Assembly: GCF_000935125.1 (NCBI RefSeq)
Contig: NZ_JRKI01000023.1
Span: forward strand, 1-64,000
DNA: 64,000 nt
Direction: 5' to 3'
Source: Streptomyces natalensis ATCC 27448
Lineage (GTDB): Bacteria > Actinomycetota > Actinomycetes > Streptomycetales > Streptomycetaceae
In this document: in pieces, positions 33,413 to 42,551 of the stretch
Position numbering within the stretch: the first letter of the stretch is position 1
Layout: each line of letters begins with the position of its first letter
Notes under the pieces: generated by a model
The model's database searches: none
What the model was told of the DNA's origin: nothing
What the model saw: the letters and a program-made list of their open reading frames with translations, nothing else
Translations under genes and position numbers: made by a program

Positions 33413-36343
33413 ATGCCCCTGCTGGAGCCCGGGCCCGAGTCCCTGCGTCCCACCACCTCCGCACCGCCCGCCCACGACCGGGTCGCCGCCCGGCGGGCAC
33501 CGGGCACGCCCGAGCCGCTGCGCGGCGATCTGATCGCCCTGCTCGGCCCGGACAAGGTGCTGCACTCCCTTTCCGACCTGGTCCGCTACGCCTCGGACGC
33601 CAGCCCCTACCGCTTCGTGCCCCAGGTGGTGGTGCTCGCCGAGGACCTCGACGACATCGCGGCGCTCTTCGCGTATGCGCACACCGACGGCCGCCATCTC
33701 GTCTTCCGGGCCGCCGGGACCTCGCTCAACGGCCAGGCGCAGGGCGAGGACATCCTGGTGGATGTGCGCCGTCATTGGAGCGGGATCGAGGTGCTCGACG
33801 GCGGCGCCCGCGCCCGCATCCGGCCGGGCACGACGGTGCTGCGGGCAAACGCCGCCCTCGCCCGCCACGGCCGGCTGCTCGGACCCGATCCGGCCAGCGC
33901 CGTGGCCTGCACGCTGGGCGGGGTGGTCGCCAACAACGCCTCGGGGATGACGGCCGGCACCACCCGCAACTCCTACCGGACGCTGTCCTCGCTCACCCTC
34001 GTACTGCCCTCGGGCACGGTCGTGGACACCGCAGATCCGCGGGCCGACGAGATGCTGGCGCATGCCGAACCGGCGCTGTGCGCGGGGCTGCTGGCACTGA
34101 AGACCGAGATCGCGGGGGACGCGGAGCTGGTGGCCAGGATCCGCGCCAAGTACGCGATCAAGAACACCAACGGCTACCGACTGGACGCCTTCCTGGACGG
34201 GGCCACCCCGGTGCAGATCCTGCGCGGTCTCGCGGTCGGCTCCGAGGGCACGCTCGGCTTCATCGCCGAGACCGTCTTCGAGACCCTGCCGCTGGACCGG
34301 TACACCACCGGCGCCCTGCTGTTCTTCCCGACGCTGCGCGCCGCGGCCGCGGCCGTACCGGCCTTCACCGAGGCCGGCGCGCGGGCCGTGGAGCTGATGG
34401 ACGGCAATACACTGCGGGCCTCGGTGCAGGTGGCCGGGGTGCCGGCGGACTGGGCCGGGCTGCCCAAGGAGACGGCGGCGCTGCTGGTGGAGTTCCGGGC
34501 GCCGGACGAGGCCGCGCAGGCCGCGTACGAGGAAGCCGCCGCGCGGGTCCTGGCGGGCCTGGAACTGATCGCGCCGGTGGCCTCCGTCACCAATGCCCTC
34601 ACCCGGGACGCGGGCACCATCGCCGGCTACTGGACGGCCCGTAAGGCATTCGTGACGGCGGTGGGCGGCTCCCGGCCGGCCGGGACGACGCTGATCACCG
34701 AGGACTTCGCGGTGCCGCCGCCCCGGCTCGCGGACGCCTGCGCCGCGCTGCTGGAACTCCAGGCCCGGCACGGGTTCGATGCGGCGGTCGCCGGGCACGC
34801 CGCGCACGGCAATCTGCATTTCCTGCTCGCCTTCGACGCGGCGAAGCCCGGGGACGTGGAGCGTTATGCCGCCTTCATGGACGCGTTCTGCCGGCTGACC
34901 GTCGAGCGCTTCGACGGCTCGCTGAAGGCCGAGCATGCGACCGGACGGAACATCGCGCCCTTCCTGGAACTCGAATGGGGGCCGCGGGCAACGGAGTTGA
35001 TGTGGCGGATCAAGGAGACCGTCGACCCGCACGGCATCCTCGCCCCCCGGGTACTGCTCGACCGCGACCCAAAAGGGCATCTGCGCGGCCTCAAGACCAT
35101 CCCGGAGGTCGAGGCGGTCGCCGATCCCTGTATCGAGTGCGGCTTTTGCGAACCGACCTGCCCCAGCCAGGACCTGACCACCACACCCCGGCAACGGATC
35201 GTGCTGCGCCGCGAGATGATGCGCCAGCCGCCCGGCTCACCGGTGACGGCCGAGCTGCTGGATTCCTACGGCTATGCCGCGGTGGACACCTGCGCGGGCG
35301 ATTCGACCTGCAAACTGGCCTGCCCGGTGGGCATCGACACCGGCGCGATGATGCGCGACTTCCGGCACCGGCGGCATTCACCGCGCGAGGAGTGGGCGGC
35401 CGCGCAGTGCGCCCGGCACTTCGGGACCCTGGAGCGGTCCGCGCGGCTGGCGGTGGCGGCCGCGGACCGGATCGGCGACCGGCTGCTGGTGTCGGCGACC
35501 GGCGCGGTGCGCAGGGCCGTGCGCCCGGACCTGGTGCCCGAGTGGCTGCCGCAGATCCCGGGCGCCGCGGCCCGTACGCTGCCGCCCACCCGCAAAGCGG
35601 GGGCAACGGCCGTCTACTACCCCGCGTGTGTGAACCGCATCTTCGGCGCACCGGACGGATACCGCGGCCCCTCACTCCCCCAGGCGGTGGTGGCGCTGGC
35701 GCGGCGGGCGGGCCGCCCGGTGTGGATCCCGGAGGATGTGACGGGGACGTGCTGCGCCACGATCTGGCACTCCAAGGGGTACGACGCGGGCAACCGCGTG
35801 ATGGCGAACCGCATCGTGGAGGCGGCCTGGGGCTGGACGGCCGGCGGGCGGCTGCCGCTGGTCGTGGACGCCTCGTCCTGCACGCTCGGCCTCGCCGAGG
35901 AGGTGGTGCCGTATCTGACGCCGGACAACCGCGCGCTGCACACCGAGCTGACCGTCGTCGACTCCGTCGTCTGGGCCGCCGAGGAGCTGCTGCCGCGGCT
36001 GGAGATCCTGCGCACGGTCGGCTCCGCCGTACTCCATCCCACCTGCTCCATGCGGCACTTGGGCATCGAGGAGCGGCTGCGGGAGGTCGCGCGGGCGTGT
36101 GCGCGGGAGGTCGTGGTGCCCGACGATGCGGGCTGCTGTGCGTTCGCGGGCGACCGGGGGATGCTGCACAAGGAGCTGACGGAGTCGGCGACGGCCAAGG
36201 AGGCGGCCGAGGTCACGGCGCGGCATTTCGATGCGCATCTGTCGGCGAACCGGATGTGCGAGGTGGGGATGGACCATGCGACCGGCGGGCGGGGCTATTA
36301 CTCGGTGCTGATGGAGCTGGAGCGGGCCACCCGGCCGGACTGA
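33413..36343 (+). CDS. FAD- and Fe-S-binding D-lactate/glycolate dehydrogenase
   Basis: 976 residues from an ATG behind GGAGGAG-like GAGGAGTG. It is a GlcD-GlpC type fusion: a PCMH-type FAD domain in the first ~270 residues (VFRAAGTSLNGQAQGEDILV, GGVVANNASGM), a FAD-oxidase C-terminal domain (HAAHGNLHFLL), then ferredoxin-like clusters at ~573-586 (CIECGFCEPTCP) and CAGDSTCKLACPVG, and two CCG domains near the end (GTCCATIWHSKGY, DDAGCCAFAGDRG). Proteins with this layout oxidise D-lactate to pyruvate and pass electrons to quinone. It may cover lactate oxidation while LutB is lost. Confidence 0.93.
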   Translation: MPLLEPGPESLRPTTSAPPAHDRVAARRAPGTPEPLRGDLIALLGPDKVLHSLSDLVRYASDASPYRFVPQVVVLAEDLDDIAALFAYAHTDGRHLVFRAAGTSLNGQAQGEDILVDVRRHWSGIEVLDGGARARIRPGTTVLRANAALARHGRLLGPDPASAVACTLGGVVANNASGMTAGTTRNSYRTLSSLTLVLPSGTVVDTADPRADEMLAHAEPALCAGLLALKTEIAGDAELVARIRAKYAIKNTNGYRLDAFLDGATPVQILRGLAVGSEGTLGFIAETVFETLPLDRYTTGALLFFPTLRAAAAAVPAFTEAGARAVELMDGNTLRASVQVAGVPADWAGLPKETAALLVEFRAPDEAAQAAYEEAAARVLAGLELIAPVASVTNALTRDAGTIAGYWTARKAFVTAVGGSRPAGTTLITEDFAVPPPRLADACAALLELQARHGFDAAVAGHAAHGNLHFLLAFDAAKPGDVERYAAFMDAFCRLTVERFDGSLKAEHATGRNIAPFLELEWGPRATELMWRIKETVDPHGILAPRVLLDRDPKGHLRGLKTIPEVEAVADPCIECGFCEPTCPSQDLTTTPRQRIVLRREMMRQPPGSPVTAELLDSYGYAAVDTCAGDSTCKLACPVGIDTGAMMRDFRHRRHSPREEWAAAQCARHFGTLERSARLAVAAADRIGDRLLVSATGAVRRAVRPDLVPEWLPQIPGAAARTLPPTRKAGATAVYYPACVNRIFGAPDGYRGPSLPQAVVALARRAGRPVWIPEDVTGTCCATIWHSKGYDAGNRVMANRIVEAAWGWTAGGRLPLVVDASSCTLGLAEEVVPYLTPDNRALHTELTVVDSVVWAAEELLPRLEILRTVGSAVLHPTCSMRHLGIEERLREVARACAREVVVPDDAGCCAFAGDRGMLHKELTESATAKEAAEVTARHFDAHLSANRMCEVGMDHATGGRGYYSVLMELERATRPD

Positions 36344-36375
36344 TGCCGGTGTGGCCCGCCCTGGGGAACCGCCGG

Positions 36376-37752
36376 TCAGCTCTTGGCGCCCACGTGCAGG
36401 GCCACGGCGCTCCTGGCCGGGACGGTGAGTTCCGCCTTGCCGTCGTCGCCGACGGTGACGGTGTGCCCCCCGCAGGCGGACGGCGCCGCGTGGACGACAT
36501 CGCAGTACGTGCCGGCGGGCAGCGAGGTCGCAAAGGTCTGCTTCAGGTCGCCGTCGCCGTTGTTGAGGGCGACAAAGCCCTTGTCCTTCCGGGCGAAGGC
36601 GAGGGCGCTGCCGCCGTTGTCCCACCAGTCGCTCAGCTCGGCGGAGCCCACCGCGTTGCGGAAGCCGACCATGCCGGTGATCTCCCGTTTGGCGTGCTCG
36701 TCGGTCCAGCCGCCGGAGCCGCTGGGCGGGCCCGCGTCCTTGTCGGACCACTCGTAGCCGGAATAGACGTTGGGCGAGCCGTAGGGCGAGGCGAGCATGA
36801 AGACGTTGGCGAGGGTGTAGGACCCGCCGTCCTTGTAGGTGAGCGTCGAGCCGTTGCGTTCGGTGTCCCAGTTGTCGACGAAGGTACGGGCCTTGTCGCT
36901 GCCGAGTTTGCCGTCCGCGACGGACTTGAGCTGGGCGATGTTGCCGCCCTGGAAGGCGCTCTTGAGGTGGGCGCCGTAACGGAATTCGTCGACGTCGCCG
37001 ATGCCGGTGTACTCGTCGGGCCGGACGGCCTCGCCGGATCCGTAGATGACCTCCTGCACCCAGTAACCCGGGTCGCTCATCTTGGCCTTGATGGCGGCGA
37101 GGTCGGTGGCGGAGATGTGTTTGGCGGCGTCCACCCGGAAGCCGTCGACGCCCAGCGACCGCAGATCGTCGAGGTACTTGGCGATGGTGGTACGGACGTG
37201 GTCGCTGCCGGTGTCGAGGTCGGCCAGACCCACCAGTTCGCAGTTCTGGACGTCGTCCCGGTTGGTGTAATCGGAGATGTTCTTGCGACAGGCGTGGAAG
37301 TCCTTGTCCTCGTAGGTGCCGGAGTAGGCGTACTTGGAGTACTGGGTGCCGCCGGTGCCCGTACCGGATCCGGCCGCCATGTGGTTGATGACGGCGTCTG
37401 CAATCACTTTCACGCCCGCGCCGTGGCAGGTCTTCACCATGGCGGCGAAGGCGGACCGGTCGCCGAGCCGCCCGGCGATCTTGTAGCTGACGGGCTGGTA
37501 CGAGGTCCACCACTGGTCGCCCTGGACGTGCTCGGAGGCGGGTGAGACCTCGACATAGCCGTAGCCGGCCGGGCCCAGCTGGTGGGTGCATGCCGTGGCG
37601 ACGTCGGTGAACTTGCGCTCGAACAGGGTGGCCGTCACGGTCTTTTCACCTGGTGGGGTGGCCTGCGAGGGCCATGGCGCGAGGGTGGCCAGGCCGGTCG
37701 CGGCCAGCACTCCGGCCAGCGCCCCGCCCAGCACGCGGGAACGATGCTGCAT
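36376..37752 (-). CDS. secreted alpha-amylase (GH13)
   Basis: 458 residues with a Sec signal peptide (cleavage near SQA-TP, residue 32). The GH13 barrel motifs are region I DAVINH, region [11 protein letters not shown] (nucleophile Asp), region III QEVIYG (acid/base Glu) and region IV FVDNWD. In region IV, Trp occupies the place where most alpha-amylases have His. A beta-sheet C-domain follows ([18 protein letters not shown]), and no starch-binding CBM20 module is present. It degrades starch outside the cell. The upstream region holds GCAAG repeats typical of maltose-type control. Confidence 0.95.
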   Translation of the reverse strand: MQHRSRVLGGALAGVLAATGLATLAPWPSQATPPGEKTVTATLFERKFTDVATACTHQLGPAGYGYVEVSPASEHVQGDQWWTSYQPVSYKIAGRLGDRSAFAAMVKTCHGAGVKVIADAVINHMAAGSGTGTGGTQYSKYAYSGTYEDKDFHACRKNISDYTNRDDVQNCELVGLADLDTGSDHVRTTIAKYLDDLRSLGVDGFRVDAAKHISATDLAAIKAKMSDPGYWVQEVIYGSGEAVRPDEYTGIGDVDEFRYGAHLKSAFQGGNIAQLKSVADGKLGSDKARTFVDNWDTERNGSTLTYKDGGSYTLANVFMLASPYGSPNVYSGYEWSDKDAGPPSGSGGWTDEHAKREITGMVGFRNAVGSAELSDWWDNGGSALAFARKDKGFVALNNGDGDLKQTFATSLPAGTYCDVVHAAPSACGGHTVTVGDDGKAELTVPARSAVALHVGAKS

Positions 37753-37911
37753 GGTGCGGCTCCTTCGTCAACGGGTGCGGCAGGCACACCGCACCCTTGA
37801 GAGCAGCCACGCGCCAGGCCGCCGAGGGGGGTTGGGAATCCGCAGCCGGATCCGCTCGGGATCCGCCGGGGATTCCGTAAGGGAGACTGCCGTTTACCTC
37901 GTGGACACGTC

Positions 37912-37998
37912 AACCCTTTCCGCAAGGCTTTTCAGCAAGTTGCGAAAGGTGCTGCTTGCGGCGCTTGCCGCAAGACGGTGACCACCCTTGCGGCGATG
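37912..37998. promoter_or_regulatory. GCAAG/CTTGC operator array upstream of the amylase
   Basis: The stretch holds CCGCAAGG, CAGCAAGT, TGCGAAAG, then the perfect dyad CTTGCGGC (37955-37962) and GCCGCAAG (37967-37974) with a 4-base spacer, and CTTGCGG further on. CTTGC/GCAAG elements are the known binding pattern of the LacI-type MalR/Reg1 repressor at Streptomyces amylase promoters. The remainder of 37753-38151 is featureless leader and promoter DNA, shared with the divergent GH109-type gene. Confidence 0.65.
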
Positions 37999-38151
37999 CC
38001 ACGACGACGTCCGGCCGGCGGTCGCGGAAGAGTCCAAGCACGCCGCCCCAAGAGTCCAACTTGCCCTCTTGTGGCCCAGGTGGCCCACCCGCCAAGGTCC
38101 TGACCGAGGTTCACGCATGCCCCGCGCACCATCCGCTCCCCTGGAGGACCG

Positions 38152-39600
38152 ATGAACGAGGCACCCCACCGGAACCACACACCCGGCCATGACGAGAAGG
38201 CGGGCCCCAGCCGCCGTACGGTCCTGTGGACCACCGGCGCCGCGGGCGCCGGGCTGGGCCTGGGCGGCCAGCTCACGGCAGGCGGCACCGTGGCGGCCGC
38301 ACCGAAGACCGGGGCCACCGGCCCCTCCGCAGCGGCCGCGGCCCCGGAGGCCAGGAGCCGAACCATGATCGGGGTGCCGTTCGAGCGGCGCAGCACCGTA
38401 CGCGTCGGCATCATCGGCCTCGGCAACCGCGGCGGCAGCATGATCGACCTGTTCCTCGCGGTGCCGGGCGTACGCGTCGTCGCCCTGTGCGACCCGGTGA
38501 AGGACAAGGTTGCCAAGGCCGCCAAGAAGGTCACCGACGCCGGCCGGCCCGCGCCCGCCGTCTACACACACGGCGACCACGATTTCGAAAACCTCTGCAA
38601 GCGCGCCGACATCGATTTCGTCTATGCCGCCACGCCGTGGGACCGGCACTTCGAGATGGCGAAGACCGCGCTGCTCAACGGCAAGCATGTGGGCGTGGAG
38701 TGCCCGCTCTCGCTGCGTCTGGAGCAGCTGTGGGAACTGGTGGATCTTTCCGAAAGAACCCGCAGGCACTGCATGCAGCTGGAGAACTGCTGTTACGGCA
38801 GGAACGAGTTGCGGGTGCTGCGAATGGCGCACGCGGGCCTGTTCGGCGAGTTACTGCACGGTGCGGGCGCCTATATCCACGATCTGCGGGGCCTGATGTT
38901 CGACCCCGCGTATTACGAGGGGCCGTGGCGCCGTCTGTGGCACACCCGGCTGCGCGGCGATCTCTACCCCAACCACGGCTTCGGCCCGGTGGCCAACTAC
39001 ATGGACCTCAACCGCGGTGACCGGGCCGTACGCATCTCCAGCGTCGGCACCCCCGCACGGGGCCTGGCGGCGTACCGCAAGGAGCACCTGCCGCCGAACG
39101 ACCCGAGCTGGAAGGAGTCGTACATCGAGAGCGACCGGACGATCAGCCTCGTCCAGACCTCCAAGGGCCGGGTGATCCGGCTGGAGCACGATGTCTCCAC
39201 CCCGCACCCCTACAGCCGCATCAACAGCCTCGCGGGCACCAAGGGCCTCTTCGAGGACTACCCCGAGCGGATCTATATCGAGCCCGACCAGAGCAATGAC
39301 GCATGGGGCGATTTCGGCCAGTACGCCGAGTGGGACCACTGGCTCTGGAAGGAGCACCCCAACCCGCCCGGCGACCACGACGGCATGGACTACATGCTGG
39401 TCTTCCGGTTGATGCAGTGCATGCGGCTGGGCCTGGTACCGGATTTCGACGTGTACGACGCGGCGACCTGGTCGGCGCCCGTACCGCTGAGCGACCTCTC
39501 GATCAAGGCGAACGGCGCGCCGCAGGAGATTCCCGACTTCACCCGGGGGCTGTGGAGGAAGGCGCGGCCCGGAATGGATTCACACCAGCCGGAGGAATGA
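38152..39600 (+). CDS. Tat-exported Gfo/Idh/MocA enzyme, GH109-like
   Basis: 482 residues. A twin-arginine signal ([10 protein letters not shown] with Arg21-Arg22) precedes a hydrophobic Ala/Gly stretch. The Rossmann domain starts at [18 protein letters not shown], and [38 protein letters not shown] and [19 protein letters not shown] match the NAD-dependent GH109 glycosidases (alpha-N-acetylgalactosaminidase type), which cleave through an oxidation-elimination mechanism. Export with a bound NAD cofactor fits the Tat route. It diverges from the amylase. Substrate not determined; a plain sugar dehydrogenase is the alternative. Confidence 0.88.
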   Translation: MNEAPHRNHTPGHDEKAGPSRRTVLWTTGAAGAGLGLGGQLTAGGTVAAAPKTGATGPSAAAAAPEARSRTMIGVPFERRSTVRVGIIGLGNRGGSMIDLFLAVPGVRVVALCDPVKDKVAKAAKKVTDAGRPAPAVYTHGDHDFENLCKRADIDFVYAATPWDRHFEMAKTALLNGKHVGVECPLSLRLEQLWELVDLSERTRRHCMQLENCCYGRNELRVLRMAHAGLFGELLHGAGAYIHDLRGLMFDPAYYEGPWRRLWHTRLRGDLYPNHGFGPVANYMDLNRGDRAVRISSVGTPARGLAAYRKEHLPPNDPSWKESYIESDRTISLVQTSKGRVIRLEHDVSTPHPYSRINSLAGTKGLFEDYPERIYIEPDQSNDAWGDFGQYAEWDHWLWKEHPNPPGDHDGMDYMLVFRLMQCMRLGLVPDFDVYDAATWSAPVPLSDLSIKANGAPQEIPDFTRGLWRKARPGMDSHQPEE

Positions 39601-39640
39601 GCCCGCACACCACCGGAGGCCCACACACCAGGAGACGCGC

Positions 39641-40387
39641 TCACGCCAGCAAATGCATCCGGTCCCCCATCACCACCACCGGATGCCGCTTCGGGTCGAG
39701 GCTGCGCAGCAGCGTCGTCATCGCGGCCTTGGGGAGGCTGACGCAGCCGGAGGTCCCGCTGCCGTGGTCCAGGTGCAACCAGATCCCGCCACCTTGGGCC
39801 TGGCCCTGGGGCCGCGTCGGATCCAGCGGGGAGGTGCCCGTGACGCGGTTGTAGTTGATGGCGACGACATAGTCGAAGTCGTGCCGGGTGCCCTTGTCCC
39901 AGTATGACGGCGGGGTGAATTCCGCCGAGTGCGTATACGGCAGACGGGCACCCGGGTCGGCCAGCACGCCGCCCGCATCGGTCAGGGTGAACACACCGAC
40001 CGGGCTGCGCTTGTCCCCCTCGTGGTGGTGCAGCGTCCAGCCGTGGCGGCCGTTGTGCGCGGCCCAGGACGCCGTGCGGTCCCAGCCCTTGGGGCCCTTC
40101 TCGTACAGCACGACGGTGGACTCGGCGGAGTCGAAGCCCTTGCCGTAGACGGCGACGATCTGCTGGGAGTCGGCCGGGATGCGCGAGCGGAGGGCGGTGC
40201 CGACCTCGGGGATCTGCTTGAGGTGCGTGGTGGCCGAGGCGCCGCGCGCCGGGCCGCCGGGGCGTTCCTTGCCCGCACCGTCGTCCTTGCCGTCCCCGGC
40301 GCCGGCACCGCCCCCGCAGCCCGCCACAAGGACCAGCCCCGCTGTAGCCACCGCCGCCGTCCGCATCGCACTGCCCGTAAGTCGCAT
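39641..40387 (-). CDS. L,D-transpeptidase-like lipoprotein
   Basis: 248 residues from ATG 40387. The lipobox LVAGC near residue 23 marks a lipoprotein. The YkuD-type catalytic domain ends in HLDHGSGTSGCVSLPKAAM, with the catalytic Cys in SGCVS and the upstream His, and contains SPVGVFTLTDAGG. Such enzymes form 3-3 cross-links in peptidoglycan or attach proteins to it; stand-alone secreted homologues are common in actinomycetes. It overlaps no neighbour and is divergent from the ABC exporter pair. Confidence 0.9.
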   Translation of the reverse strand: MRLTGSAMRTAAVATAGLVLVAGCGGGAGAGDGKDDGAGKERPGGPARGASATTHLKQIPEVGTALRSRIPADSQQIVAVYGKGFDSAESTVVLYEKGPKGWDRTASWAAHNGRHGWTLHHHEGDKRSPVGVFTLTDAGGVLADPGARLPYTHSAEFTPPSYWDKGTRHDFDYVVAINYNRVTGTSPLDPTRPQGQAQGGGIWLHLDHGSGTSGCVSLPKAAMTTLLRSLDPKRHPVVVMGDRMHLLA

Positions 40388-40628
40388 GGGCACATCGTCG
40401 CACCGGAAGTCCGACGATCCTTCAGCACCCGCCCGTCGTGTACGCGTCCCACACGATTGGCCCGATATCCCCGTCGGCGACGGAAAACCGTTTGAAATCC
40501 GGCAGCCCGGCGCGCCAACCTTCCAGCCTCCGCCCCGCACTCCCGTGCCGGCCCCTCCCCCACGCGTTCCCGTACGTCCCGGTGCCCTGCCCGGGGCCGG
40601 ACGCCCGCCCACGACCGCCTTGGACATC

Positions 40629-42551
40629 ATGCAGATTCGCGATCTTCCGCACCCCGACCCCGGCGTGCCGGACGCCCGTACCGGCGGACGGCTCCTTTTG
40701 TGGCTCCACGGGCAACAGCTCGGCGGGCAGGCCAAGGCCCTGGTGTGGGGGCTGGTGCACACCGGTGCGGTGGCCTCGTTCCCCCTGCCGGTGGGCCTGG
40801 CCGTGCAGGCCGTGGTGGACCGCGACGGCGGCCAACTGGCCCGGTCCGGGGGCCTGATGGTGTTACTGGGGGTGCTGGTCGCCCTCGGCGATGTGATGCT
40901 GCACCGCTCGGCGGTGACCAACTGGATCACCGCCGTCGCCCGGTTGCAGCAGCTGCTCGCCCGGAAGACCACCGAGCTCGGCTCGGCCCTGACCCAACGG
41001 GTGGCGGCCGGTGAGATCGTCGCCGTCAGCACCGGTGACCTGGAGAAGATCGGCTGGTTCGTGGAGGCGGTGTCCCGCTTCGGCGCGGCGGCGCTGACCT
41101 CGGTCGGGGTCTGTGTGGCCCTGGTGGTCTATCAGCCCGCCCTCGGCATCGTGGTGGCCCTGGGCGTACCGGTTCTGGCGCTGGCCGTGCTGCCGCTGCT
41201 GCCGCCCGCCACCCGGCGCGCCGACGTCCAGCGGGAGAAGGCGGGTCGGGCCACCGAGCTGGCCTCCGACACCGTCGCCGGGCTGCGGGTGCTGCGCGGC
41301 ATCGGCGGCGAGGAACTCTTCCTCGGCCGCTACCGCAGCGCCTCGCAGGACGTCCGCAGGGCCGCCGTGCGCAGCGCCCGTATGTGGTCGCTGATCTCGG
41401 CCGTACAGGTGGTGCTGCCGGGGCTGCTGCTGATCGCGGTGGTCTGGTACGGCGTCCGGCTCGTCCAGGACGGCCGGATCGCCGTCGGCGAACTGGTCAC
41501 CATCTACAGCGCGGTCGCCTTTCTGCTCTATCCGCTGCGCCACTTCGAGGAGATCGCCATGGCGTACTCCTTCTCCAGACCCTCGGCGAAGCGCGCTGCG
41601 CGCGTGCTGGCGCTTTCCCGGCCGTCCGGGGGCACGGCCGGGGCCCCGGAAGCGCTCGACGGCGATCTGTACGACCCGGTCAGCGGGCTCACGGCCGCGG
41701 CCGGGCGGCTGACCGCGGTGGTCTGCGGCGACCCGGATGCCGCGGGCCGGCTCGCCGAACGCCTCGGCGGGCATCCGGCGGAGACGGACACGGGGACGGA
41801 CGCAGGGACGGACGCAGGGACGGACACGGGGACGGACACGGGGACGGACACGGGGACGGACGCAGGGACGGACGCGGGGACGGACGCGGGGACACAGCCC
41901 TCCGTCCTGCTGGGCGGCACGGCCCTGGACGACGTCCCGCGCGACGCCGCCCGCGCGGCCGTCCTCGTCCAGGACAAGGACCCGGTACTGCTCTCCGGCA
42001 CCCTCGGCGAACTCCTCGACGTCCCGTCCTCGGGGCTCGTGGGCACGCAGGAGGCGCTGGCCGCGGCGCAGTGCGGCGATGTGCTGGCCGCGCTGGCGCA
42101 GGCGTCCACCGATGACTCCGGCGACCCGATGCGCACCCGGATCACCGAACGCGGCCGGTCGCTGTCCGGCGGGCAGCGCCAGCGTCTGGCCCTGGCCCGG
42201 TCGCTGGTCGCCGACCCCGCCGTCCTGGTGCTGGACGAGCCGACCAGCGCCGTCGACTCCCACACCGAGGCCCGGATCGCCGACGGTCTGCGCAGGCTGC
42301 GCGGCGGCCGGACGACGGTGGTGCTCAGCTCCAGCCCCCTGCTGCTGGACCGCGCCGACCAGGTCGTCTTCCTCTCCGACGGCAAGGTCGCGGCCACCGG
42401 CGGCCATCGCGACCTGCTGCGCGGCCACCCCGCCTACCGCGCCGTTGTCACCCGCGAGACCGATGACGCCCCCGTTACCCCGGGGCTCGCCCCACCGGAA
42501 GAAACCCCCTTGCGGCTCGGCCGCTGGGACCAGATCGAGGAGACCGCATGA
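40629..42551 (+). CDS. ABC exporter subunit with degenerate ATP site
   Basis: About 640 residues from ATG 40629 (MQIRDLPHPDPG). Six membrane helices precede an unusual nucleotide-binding domain. The Walker A loop is absent: VVCGDPDAAGRLAERLGG stands where GxxGxGKS should be, and the H-loop His is replaced (VLSSSPLLLD). The signature LSGGQRQRLALARSLV and Walker B VLVLDEPTS are intact. Residues 386-421 are nine TDxG units inserted just after the missing P-loop. It is coupled by a 4-bp overlap to the second half-transporter and should work as its heterodimer partner. The 241-bp upstream gap shows nothing else. Confidence 0.92.
   Translation: MQIRDLPHPDPGVPDARTGGRLLLWLHGQQLGGQAKALVWGLVHTGAVASFPLPVGLAVQAVVDRDGGQLARSGGLMVLLGVLVALGDVMLHRSAVTNWITAVARLQQLLARKTTELGSALTQRVAAGEIVAVSTGDLEKIGWFVEAVSRFGAAALTSVGVCVALVVYQPALGIVVALGVPVLALAVLPLLPPATRRADVQREKAGRATELASDTVAGLRVLRGIGGEELFLGRYRSASQDVRRAAVRSARMWSLISAVQVVLPGLLLIAVVWYGVRLVQDGRIAVGELVTIYSAVAFLLYPLRHFEEIAMAYSFSRPSAKRAARVLALSRPSGGTAGAPEALDGDLYDPVSGLTAAAGRLTAVVCGDPDAAGRLAERLGGHPAETDTGTDAGTDAGTDTGTDTGTDTGTDAGTDAGTDAGTQPSVLLGGTALDDVPRDAARAAVLVQDKDPVLLSGTLGELLDVPSSGLVGTQEALAAAQCGDVLAALAQASTDDSGDPMRTRITERGRSLSGGQRQRLALARSLVADPAVLVLDEPTSAVDSHTEARIADGLRRLRGGRTTVVLSSSPLLLDRADQVVFLSDGKVAATGGHRDLLRGHPAYRAVVTRETDDAPVTPGLAPPEETPLRLGRWDQIEETA
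41784..41891 (+). repeat. 12-bp in-frame tandem repeat, nine copies
   Basis: Nine 12-bp units, each ACGGAC followed by ACGGGG, GCAGGG or GCGGGG, encode TDTG or TDAG in the nucleotide-binding domain of the ABC subunit. The unit length keeps the frame, so copy number can change freely between strains. Confidence 0.95.
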
